Below are positions 47,352 to 57,100 of a stretch of DNA of 64,000 nucleotides, piece by piece. The notes beneath the pieces were generated by a model. It searched no databases. It was not told the DNA's origin and saw nothing but the letters and a program-made list of their open reading frames with translations. The stretch spans positions 104,318,345 through 104,382,344 of the forward strand of contig OZ026514.1 of assembly GCA_964019695.1 (NCBI GenBank), in the 5' to 3' direction. This DNA comes from Loripinus fragilis (Eukaryota; Mollusca; Bivalvia; Lucinida; Lucinidae). Within the stretch, counting starts at the first letter, position 1; every line of letters starts with the position of its first letter. Made by a program: the position numbers and the translations under genes.

Positions 47352-48336
47352 CAGTCAGACTTTGGTCGCTTGAACTCCCCTGTCTTCAACACCATTGATC
47401 GCTGGAACTCATTCGTCAGTCCTAGCGAATTCCCTATATATTTTATTTTAAAAATACACCCCAGCCTCGAACAACGATGGCTCGAACTCTCGAACTCAAA
47501 ACACGGACCGCAGGGCAATTTTTAATGTATAAACTCTTGGCTGGCTCAAACTAATATTTACCAAACATGAATCATTCAGATGTTCGATATTAGTTTATTT
47601 TTTTCATAAGCCCTCCTCGACAATGATGATTTTACGCTTGGGTAAACCTAATTGACCAATTCATTCATTGAGCGAAACGTGTGAATTGGCAATTAGCGGC
47701 AATTTATTAGATCAAAGTTTTGATTAAGTTCTCGTTTTGATATCAACAGTTTGCAGTTCGGTTGAGAGTACAGTCTGGTCAGAGTTGTGTGTGGGCATAG
47801 GTTCTTTCTGCTTAACATCTAAAAGCAGGCCACCATAGGCCGGTCAACGCAACGACATTCGATAGTGGCCCAACACCGTGTTCTGGTGGATTCAGACGGG
47901 CATCAGACTGTGCAATACAGTCTGATCTGCGTCTTGTTTTAAACATTCAGGCGAGTTTGTATAAAGAAGTTGCTTGTCATCGCTCACACACGACAAACCG
48001 GAAAACTCAATCATGATAGCAGATGGGATAGCAAATGCATTGATCTACATGTACATATGCGCATGCTGATCAAGATATTTACTTTCCGCAGATGCATAAT
48101 TGCAAACACATGTCGCTTATAATTTTAACTCTAGCATGCAAAGGGGTGAATTGACATAAATGACAGATGCCACATGCACTTAGCAGCTTTGATCGATAAA
48201 AACGTGGTGTCCATGGTAAACATAAAGTATGCATGAACTACCTTGAAAATTGTCAGTCCAGGTATTGCTCAAACTCATCAATGGGTCGAACTCGCACTGA
48301 CGGCTCCGAAGAGTTTGAGCCATCGAAGTTCGACTG
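47352..48336. mobile_element. pogo/Tigger-like non-autonomous element with TA target
   Basis: The left end is TA then CAGTCAGACTTTGGTCGCTT and GAACTC. The right end, reverse complemented, is CAGTCGAACTTCGATGGCTC and AAACTC, after TG (from TA). Internal GATGGCTCGAACTCTCGAAC echoes the ends. CAGTCRAACTTCGATGGCTC-like TIRs on TA are typical of the pogo/Tigger group. No transposase is seen. A hairpin (47896-47936, ATCAGACTGT/ACAGTCTGAT) lies inside. Confidence 0.75.
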
Positions 48337-48415
48337 TGGCAGTTTCGTGAGGCAGGGGAAATTGAATTCATTGAAAGTTCTTAAAAAACTCCCTAAATAT
48401 ATCAAGTCGACTTGC

Positions 48416-48534
48416 AGACATGCGACAGTCTGCATGCCTAGTTATAAACCCATTCACAGTTTATAGCTATGCTTTCCTCTTTAATTGCACGATGGTTGGT
48501 CAGGCCTCAGACTCAACGACGACCCTGGGATAAA
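48416..48534 (+). pseudogene. RT C-terminal fragment, third copy, with natural stop
   Basis: One uninterrupted frame (48419-48532) reads DMRQSACLVINPFTVYSYAF then LFNCTMVGQASDSTTTLG and TAA. It matches the extreme C-terminus of the RT family seen at 21150-23330 and 23640-23870. Only about 38 codons remain. Confidence 0.75.
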
Positions 48535-48762
48535 ACTTTCATCGATGAGTGAGTGCCTAAGGTTTGGCTTTGACTGGGCTCAACAGAGGTTTTTCTTGAG
48601 CTCTGACTGTCTGCATCACAGTATGTTGATTAATTTCATTGTTTCCCCTAATGATGTTAGGATAGCAGGAAGCCTCCATGCCGGCTAAACAGGTTTTGTG
48701 TTTGACAACAGATGTATCTAAATAAGGTGAATATTTGGCCAATTAAAATTAATTAATTTAAG

Positions 48763-49222
48763 ACCCACAGTGGCCTTGGCTACTGTCCATTCTAAGGCAG
48801 TGGTTTTTGTTTGTTTGATTTTTTACGTCCCATCAACAATCTTTCAGTTATTAAGGGACGGGTCTTCCTGCGTTGAACCAGTACTAAGCAAGGATTAATG
48901 TTCTTGCTCAGTGACCCTGATGAGGCTCGAACCTGTGGCCCTTTGCTCTTGAGTCAAGTACTCTACCACTGAGCCAATGCGCTCCCAACTAAGCAGTGGT
49001 TCTTTTGGTGTTGATTCAATGTTTATTGTGCTTTCATTATTATGCGAGGTATTTGTGTTTGGTCCTTGTTTTGTTGTGGGGTGCTTAATGTTGCTTCTAG
49101 TTTTGCAAGCTGTGGTTCTGTTGTTGATTCATTGTTTATTGTTGCTCCCATTGTTTGTGGGGGTTCTGTGTTCGGTCCTTGTTTTGTTATTCAGTACTTT
49201 ATGTCATTCTAGTGTTGCAATC
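48763..49222 (-). repeat. Dispersed repeat R2, inverted copy split by a SINE
   Basis: The minus strand gives ATGAATCAACAACAGAACCA, CACAAACAATGGGAGCAAC and the CCTTAGAATGGACAG block, with SINE-A inserted at 48806-48990. Confidence 0.75.
48806..48990 (-). mobile_element. tRNA-derived SINE-A, copy 2, with target-site duplication
   Basis: On the minus strand: GAGCGCATTGGCTCAGTGGT (A box TGGCTCAGTGG), CAGGTTCGAGCCTCATCAGG (B box), body ACTGGTTCAACGCAGGAAG and tail AATCAAACAAACAAAAA. It is flanked by AAGGCAGTGGTT (48794-48805) and AAGCAGTGGTT (48991-49001), a target-site duplication with one extra G. Confidence 0.9.
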
Positions 49223-49225
49223 AGT

Positions 49226-49352
49226 TGATTGTTAAATGCAATATTGTTTAAAACTCTTCTGCAACAGGGCATATCGGAGCCAGTATTTTATGGTGATTTA
49301 GTTAATAAATCCAAAAGAATTGTTGGAAAACCTAATTTTAGTGAAAAATTCA
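49226..49352 (+). pseudogene. RT fragment (FKTLLQQGISEPVFYGDLV), displaced
   Basis: An open frame reads LFKTLLQQGISEPVFYGDLV then NKSKRIVGKPNFSEKFKK. This piece precedes the 48416-48534 piece in the intact protein but lies downstream of it here, so the fragments were rearranged or come from two insertions. Confidence 0.72.
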
Positions 49353-49699
49353 AAAAGGTTTTTTCATGGCAAGATTAATATACAATTGAGTTAATCTTTG
49401 CATGCTGAAGATAATTTCTCATCGATTTTTTTTTTTTTTGATTTTCTGAATCTTTAACAAACTTATATTTTAAAAAAAACCCAAAACAACAACATTCCCA
49501 CAGAGTGTCAAACAAACTTGATCCAGATCAGGTTGGACATGTCATCGGGCCTCATATGGATCCAAACTGTAAGCAAACGTTATCAGGAGATAATGAAGAG
49601 TTAAGATAAATGTCAAACTGCTGCAAGGGAAACAACTAGAAATAATGTTTCTTTCGGGTCAACTATGGGTTGTTGCACAGAAGAAAATGGACCTTGACA

Positions 49700-49925
49700 T
49701 GTGAAGACTCGACTTGACTTACTTGCATGCTAACAACAAAGGTGCAGACCAGTCTGTACATACCCACAATCTGATCAGCATCTTTATTATTCACTTTATA
49801 GATTGTGACATAATTCAAAATAATATTCTAGCTAGTCTCTGTAGATGAGCAGACTGGTTTGAGCCTTACTAATTTTGAAAGTCTGAAAGCCCAAAGACAG
49901 CTCTACTCATGCCCTCAGATAAGCG
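49700..49925 (+). repeat. Repeat F, longer copy
   Basis: CTAACAACAAAGGTGCAGAC, a CAGTCTG/AATCTGATC hairpin, CTAGCTAGTCTCTGTAGATG, AGCAGACTGGTTTGAGCC and AAAGACAGCTCTACTCATG follow the order of 52195-52425. Confidence 0.75.
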
Positions 49926-49927
49926 TG

Positions 49928-50078
49928 CCTAACTGAATTTTTTTTTATTTCTCAACCAAAACACATGTTGTGGGTACTCAAAAGAACCGTCTCAATGAGA
50001 CGGTTCTTTTGAGCACCCAAAACACATGCTTAAGCTGATAGATAAGTAAATAATGGCAATTTTATGCTGAAAAATTGC
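49928..50078 (+). mobile_element. Palindromic MITE PAL-165, copy 1
   Basis: TTTCTCAACCAAAACACATG, GGGTACTCAAAAGAACCGTC, core CCGTCTCAATGAGACGG, TTTTGAGCACCCAAAACACA and AGTAAATAATGGCAATTTTA. Imperfect fold-back. The family has seven copies between here and 62473. Confidence 0.88.
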
Positions 50079-50348
50079 TTAACTGGCCCTATGTCTACTC
50101 ATGCCGCAGCCTAAATTATCACCTTACAGTTTCCATTTACCAGCCATTTATTTATCTATCTATTTGCACTGTATCAAGCATAACAACTAGAAAAAGATAT
50201 ATTTCTGATTATTTATTGAAAACTGCACAGAAAGTTATCACAGTCCAGCTTCCATACACCATTCATTCTGTTATTCATCTGTGGCAAGCATATTTACTAC
50301 GGTAATTGTTCTAACATTTTAAACACAGCCTGCTAAAAAGGCCTAGAC

Positions 50349-50408
50349 AAACAGTGCAGTCCAAGATCAGACTGCTTCTGAAGAAGCAGTCTGATCAGGG
50401 TCTTCCCA
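50349..50408. repeat. Hairpin of the covarying family
   Basis: AGATCAGACTGCTTC / GAAGCAGTCTGATC around TGAA, preceded by ACAAACAGTGCAG. Confidence 0.85.
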
Positions 50409-50459
50409 ATTTGCTATTCTGACAAGAATTTTGTGAATTCCAGTCTTGGTAACCAGCAT

Positions 50460-50465
50460 TTTATT
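50460..50465 (-). promoter_or_regulatory. Candidate ARMT1 polyadenylation signal (AATAAA)
   Basis: The minus strand reads AATAAA here, 70 bp beyond the ARMT1 stop codon, a reasonable position for a short 3' UTR. The hexamer is frequent by chance in AT-rich DNA, so this is a candidate only. Confidence 0.45.
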
Positions 50466-50534
50466 TGAGAACAGAACAGGAAAAGTGTTTGAAATTTTAG
50501 AACATTTACTGTAGAAAAAATTTAAGATTCCAGA

Positions 50535-51144
50535 TTATCTCTGGACTGTTGCACAGAAGGATATCACAGCCCACCTTCCATTCACCATCCATTTCTTATC
50601 CTTCTTTTCTACCTCCTTTGCCTGTCCCTCCTTCAGCCCTGTAACCAAGTCAGCTTTCAGGGTTCGCAAGGCACACAACGGTGCTGGATGAAACTTTCTT
50701 AAGCTCGTTTCAAATGGCGTTGTTGTCGGCCATTCTCTATCACCCACTAGTTTTCGATAGTTCAAGTCTCCCTTAAAAACGATTAAGTTCGATGAAGTGA
50801 GATCTGCGTACAAGTCCGGGCAATATTTTTTCATATCACTATAATCCTGCGGCATTGTCCAGTAATCATGCACCTGTAGTATCAGCGAGCCTTTCTCCAA
50901 CCTCTCATCCCACTTTCTACAGAATATATTCATGGACAAACTATTGGATTGCTGGAAGAACTTCTTTGTGGAATTATAGTCTGATGGAGTCACATCAGAG
51001 ACGAACCACGGAAAAGCCTTGGCGTGTAAATGTACTGTCTTGGCGAAACCTGCTGACAAGAAGAACTCAGCAAGGCACAGGTCTGTGACAAATTCAAACC
51101 CTGCATTGTCCAATACAATATCTATCCGACCTTTATCAATCTTG
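50535..51144 (-). CDS. ARMT1: ARMT1 terminal exon E with DUF89 catalytic core
   Basis: The exon is 610 bp. One base completes Ser, followed by KIDKGRIDIVLDNAGFEFVT to WMVNGRWAVISFCATVQR and TAA at 50537-50535. The acceptor is TTATTTGCAG before CAAGAT. It holds the conserved DUF89 metal-site Asp-Asn (LDNAGF), FPWFVSDVTPSD, PDLYADL, FKGDLNYRKLVGD and FHPAPLCALRTLKAD. It is the longest open frame in the window. Compared with human, the central region is similar in length and the last residues differ, as expected for this variable tail. Confidence 0.96.
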
Positions 51145-54100
51145 CTGCAAATAAAAGAGTAAAAAGGCCTATTAAAAGGACATGTTTAACTGATTTAGGG
51201 ACAAAAATTTAATACAACAGAAACAGGGATGGTAAACAATTCTATGGGACTCATTGCCTGGCTTTGTTGTATATAGACAACAATGGCCCAGACCAGTCTG
51301 TGCATTGGCACAGTCTGATCAGCGCCCAGGACTTTAGTTAAGAGTGTGTAACAAAAATTTATTTTTCTTATTTCTCAACCAAAACATATGTTGTGGGTAC
51401 TCAAAAGAACAGTTTCAATGAGAAGGTTCTTTTGAACACCCAAAACATATGTTAAAACTGATGGGTAAGAAAATATTTACATTTTTACACTGAAAAAATT
51501 TGTTTATCTAAACCCATGAGCGCCTTTGTTATTCTCTTTCTGGCAAGCATTAGGACTCCACTTGCAGATGCAAAATTTCGATAGACTAGCTAGTCTCTGT
51601 AGCTGAGCAGACTGGTCTGAGTCTCATTTTGTTGGAACCCCTAAAGACAGGTTGTTCTAGCGTCAATGTCCCTCAAATCCATATGGGTCTGCATACTGGA
51701 TTTTGTTACTTATTGCATAGGCAAGCAGCAAAAGCTCAGGCAAGCCTCGTCAAAGCCATTGCTACTTGCACACCCCAAGAAGGACATAGACTAAGGCTCC
51801 GGCCAAATTGAACACCTCTAGCATCACTTAGCTATGCATACATGTTTAAGAATGACTTTAGGCAAATGCTATATGAATCAGAATCTCATGTGCTGACCCT
51901 TATTCAAATCCTAGACAAATTAAAATCTACTATCATGGGTGAAAGTTTTCAGGATTAATCCTGAATTCAGGATTTTGAGGCTGACTTTCCATAGAAAGTC
52001 AGCCTAAAAATGCTGAATTAGGGAGATTATAATAGCTTCTCTGATTAATTTTAAAATCATCTGAACACAATTAACCATTTAAACATGAAATTAATCATTT
52101 TTGTAGGCATCATGCAAGTTTTAAAATAAGAATTTCTACAGTTCAGGATTTTGGAAATTTTGAACGTTCACCCATGTAAAATATGGGCCTAGACGTGAGA
52201 AAACCTGACTTTGTTGCATGTAAACAACAAAGGCGCAGATCAGACTGCGCATCCATGCAGTATGATCAACACTTTTTTTATTCGCTATTTGAAAAGTATA
52301 GTAGTCAAATTTGCTTCATACAAAATTTCAATATTCTTACTAGTCTCTGTAGCTGATCACACTAGTTTTTGTCTTACTTGGTCTGAAACCCCTAAGACAG
52401 GTTTGCTCGTGTCGCCGCCCATATAATGCTTCAAGTTCAGACTAAAGTGACTTACTAATCCTGAAACAATGGTCAGGCACCCTAGTAAACTCTCATAAAA
52501 ATTAAAGGCTATTTAAGGCAAAATAAAGGCTGTTTCATTGAAAAATATAGAGCAAATTAACATCAAATTTTCTAGTATTTTTTATTGGATCCCTATCTTT
52601 AAATCCATGTTATGATAGATGATGGTATGAAAGTCATGCAGCAAATCCTTACTAAGTTAGCCAATAAAATTATAGCCCATTTATCTCAAATCAATAGAAT
52701 CACTCTTGTTGTTTACTCCCTAGTTTTAAAACCTCACTTTGAACTTAAAACTAGAGTTGAGGAGTGTTGGATTGAGAAATAAATACATATTTTCTAATCT
52801 TTAAGGGGGATTTTGAAATCCATAAAGCAGGAGAAGCCATATCTGGTCATTTTCTAAGGGTAATTTTACCTTCAGTAATTGAACAATTTCAGGGGATATT
52901 GCTCCCATTTATATTATATTCCCTTTTTTAAATATAAAATGTAGAAAGATATGCATATGTCTGTATTAGTCTTGTGTATTGATATCAATGTTCAGATTTT
53001 ACAACCTTAGACAGTGACATTAGAAAATCAGGACATTATTCAGAAGTCAATTAACCTGATTGATGATATCCTTTAATATTTGCCATCCCAGTTAAATATT
53101 GCAGTTGGTAGCGTGTCCAACCTGTTTTGCAGGTTCTATTCCCAGGTCGGGCACACTCTTTCGCTATAGTTGTCAGTTACAAGTGAAAGATGAGCACTGA
53201 GTACATATACTTGTGAAAGGATTTGGGTTAAGCCTGCCTAGGAAAAGGGTGGTAAGAGTCAGCTAGTCATTCCGACATTACCGCAGCTGTTTAACATGGA
53301 TGTAAAGCAATAAAACAACCCAAAAGCATTTATATTAACCTTTACCTCAGTCACTCTTTTTTATTGCTGCCTTATCTGAAGCCTAAGAAAAATTGAGCTT
53401 AAGACTACTATAAGAGTCACCCTGGTGCAAGAGGTACAGTAGGTAGACACTATGGTCAGAGGATGAATGCAGCTTTCTGAAAAGCTTAAGATGTAATGGG
53501 CATTATTTTTCAACTTATGGTCTATTTCTTATGTTCAAGCTGATCTTGCAAAATGTAAAGGTTTATTAATCAAAATAAAGGTTATTAAAGGTTTTTCAGA
53601 CAAATAAAAGGTTTTAAAGAATTGCAACCAAATTGTAGGTTTCTAAAGGTTTTAAAGGTTCCACTAAAGGTCTGAATGGTTAATGGTCTAAATAACAGAA
53701 AGCTAGTGAGTCAAACAATGACAATGGCAGAATACCTGCACTGTCATGTACACACCTTCTTGAGCCTGAACCATAAACATCCAGCTCAAAATCAGGTAAG
53801 AAAATAACAGAAAGAATGACAGGAAACTGTACTCCAGTTAACATGTAATATATAAATAGTTTTAGCGAGCCCCCCAGAATTTACAAATGTCCCCTTGAAA
53901 TTTAGGTAAAAGTTTGTCTTCGCAAACAGTGCAGACCCGGATGCAATGCAGCTATCTCCAAAAGAAAGTTGTTGTAAAATATTTCTGCTGTAAATTGTAT
54001 GATGAACTGTAGCCCGTTTGTATACTATAAATCTGAAAACAATTATAAAATTATGATACCCAGATGAAATGCCATTTTATGCTCGTCTTGTCAGGTCTGT

Positions 54101-57100
54101 GCCATTGGCGTAGTGCCCATAACGCAGTATATGCACATGCGTAATAAAAAAATAGTAACACTGAAGGGAGCTCACCTAATGTGGTTAAAGTGATTTTCCA
54201 TACCTTTAACTGCTCTTAAAGGAAAGAATTTGCTCCCTCTGGGAGCAAACCAGAGGAGCAAATTCTTTCCTTTAAGAGAAGTTCCCATTTTGAAAAGGGA
54301 CGTAATTGTAGAGAATCATTGCTTGATACAGTAGTTACCCTTTGGTGTGCATATTTTTGTCATCGTTCCAGCTACGCCATTGTGTGCTGCTTGCTTATCC
54401 TGCTAATAAATTTTGTCCTGAAAATGTCTGCTTTTTACAAAGCTTCAGGTGCACTTCAGACTAGAATTTTTCATGGAAGCAAAGAATATGTACCCTGATC
54501 AGACTGATTATTGAGAGCAGTCTGATCAGGGTCCATATTGTTTGCAATATAGGCTACCTATAAACAATAGGGAGACGAGAGGAGCAGACAACAAAATTTG
54601 TGACTGGCAGGCTAAGAGTTAAGATAAATACAAGTTTCAGGGGCAATTAACTCATCATTTTTAAATAATTCTAGCCAGAAATCCCACAAAAATATGTAAT
54701 GAATCCTCCAAACTTTACTGTAACAATCCATAATTATACAAGGGGTTTATGTTCTACATACCTGATATGCTGCCATACAGAATCCAAATCATCTATGAGC
54801 ACATATTTTTGTAGTTTATTTACTTGATCTAAAGGACAAGAGGTTTGAGCATTTTCTTGTCCCGCCGAAATTGACAAGTCACACTTATTGCCCCAGAGTG
54901 CCACCTACAATTAGAAACAAAGATATGGGACAACTCATGAGATTTTGGTACTTATTGGCCATACAGGCCTTTAGTGCGTACCAAAAAATTAATTTTCTTA
55001 TTTCTCATCACAAACATATGTTGTGGGAACTCAAAAACATATGTTGTGGGAACTCAAAAGAACCGCCTCAATGAGAGGGTTCTTTTGAGCACCAAAAACA
55101 TATGTTTAAACTGATGAGTAAGAAAATGTTTACAATTTTACGCCAAATTTTTGTTTATCTAAACCTATGGATATATGTGCAAAAGATGCTTTTAAACACC
55201 CATGGTGATGTATCCGATGGTGCTAAATGTCTGAAATTTTGTCTGAGTCTTCATCTACATCAATATTCTGTGTAGTTGAGCAGCTAAGGCTCAAATGAGC
55301 TATTGTTGTTTGCTGCTTTGATAAGTATTAAAATCTCATGTGTCCCATATGATAATCAAGTATACTTAAAACCAAAAGTAACTTTACACTTTGAACTACG
55401 GAATATATCTTTACTGTTTTTGATTTTAACCAAATTAAATATTGCAATGAGTTGCTGGTACCCGCCCTAACCTAATTCACGAAAAACAACTTAGGTAAAT
55501 TGATCTTCTTTCGAGTTACCTGTGCCTTCATTAAAAGCACAAAATCAGCATTTCCTAGCAAAAGCCAAAGTAAACCTAGGATTTCAACAGGTCATTTGAA
55601 GGGCCATCGATTACCCATTAAAAATACTGCAAGACATTTTGTCTCTGACGTATAGTTTGTTTTTGGCAGCATCTTAAAGTTGGTTCACTTTGAAATTATC
55701 TCCCTTTGAATTAAAACAATAGTAAACTTTAGTCCTTGCTAAAAGCTTTATCACAGATGACATTTGAAGTTTTTTATCAGTGATTTGTTGAGACTTCTGC
55801 CCTGAGTATGTGACAAGATAATCTGATAAAAATTCCCATCCGTTTGGAAGATAAAAGCACCGCAAGCACTGCATAATACCCCGCCACTGCTGGGGGCACC
55901 AAAAGTTATTTTGTGAGATATATAATGCCTAAATAGCAACAGAACTGAGATAGACAGTGATATGACGTCCTTAGTCACAATATGTAACCTTTGATGGTCA
56001 ACATATCTGTGAAGTTTCATTCAGATACTCCATATAGTAAATGAACTACAGGTCAAAAACCATTTTTCAGATCAATCAAGGGCGGATAACTCATGAACTG
56101 GAAAGGTAAGGGTGACGGTCCTTACTAAAAATATGTAACCTTTGATGTTCAACATATCTGTGAAGTTTCATTCAGATATTCCATATAGTAAATGAACTAC
56201 AGGTCAAAAACCATTTTTCAGATCAATCAAGGGTAGATAACTCATGAACTGGAAAGGTAAGAGTGAAGATCCTTAGTCACAATATGTAACATTTGATGAT
56301 CAACATATCTGTGAAGTTTCATTCAGATATTCCATATAGTAAATGAACTACAGGTCAAAAACCATTTTTCAGATCAATCAAGGGCAGATAACTCATGAAC
56401 TGGAAAGGTAAGAGTGATGGTTCTTTGTCACAGTATGTAACCTTTGATGTGAAACATATCTGTAAAGTTTCATTTAAATATTCCACATAGTAAAGGAACT
56501 ACGGGTAAAAAACATTTTTTAATTCAATCAAGGGCGGATAACTCACAAACGGGAAAGGTAAGAGTGACGGTTCTTAGTCACAATATGTTACCTTTGATGT
56601 GAAACATATCTGTGAAGTTATATTCAGATATTCCACATAGTAAAGGAACAATAGGTCAAAAACCTTTTTTCAGACCTATCAAGGGCGGATAACTCACAAA
56701 CTGGGAAGGTCAGAGTGACGGTCCTTAGTCACAATATGTAACCTTTGATGTGCAACATATCTGTGAAGTTTCATTCAGATAACATGAACAGTAAAGGAAA
56801 AACAGGCCAGAAACCATTTTTCCAATACGAAAAAGGGCAGTAACTCCGTTAAAAATGGACGGATTTTGCCCATTAACAATCCCATACCACTCATCGCCGA
56901 TAACAATATGTATGCAAAATTTGAAAAAATTCCGTGAATAAATACTCAAGTTATCGATCGGAAATGGTGAGCACGGACGGACGGACGGACGGACAGACAC
57001 CGAAGGGTATAACATAATACCTCGCCACACTTTAGTGGCGGGGTATAAAAAACGGCAAGCAATTTCTTATGGGAAATTCCATTGAAAGCACTGTAAAGTT

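Larger units (their letters stand above)
53321..54760. other. Intronic sequence with two palindromes
   Basis: AAAGG-TTT-rich sequence at 53560-53680 is low complexity. Two palindromes are listed separately (54213-54278 and 54493-54531). No second gene is seen. Confidence 0.5.

Noticed and set aside
47172..47525. 117-codon frame
   Set aside because: It runs from unique AT-rich DNA into the left end of the pogo/Tigger-like element; no domain is seen.
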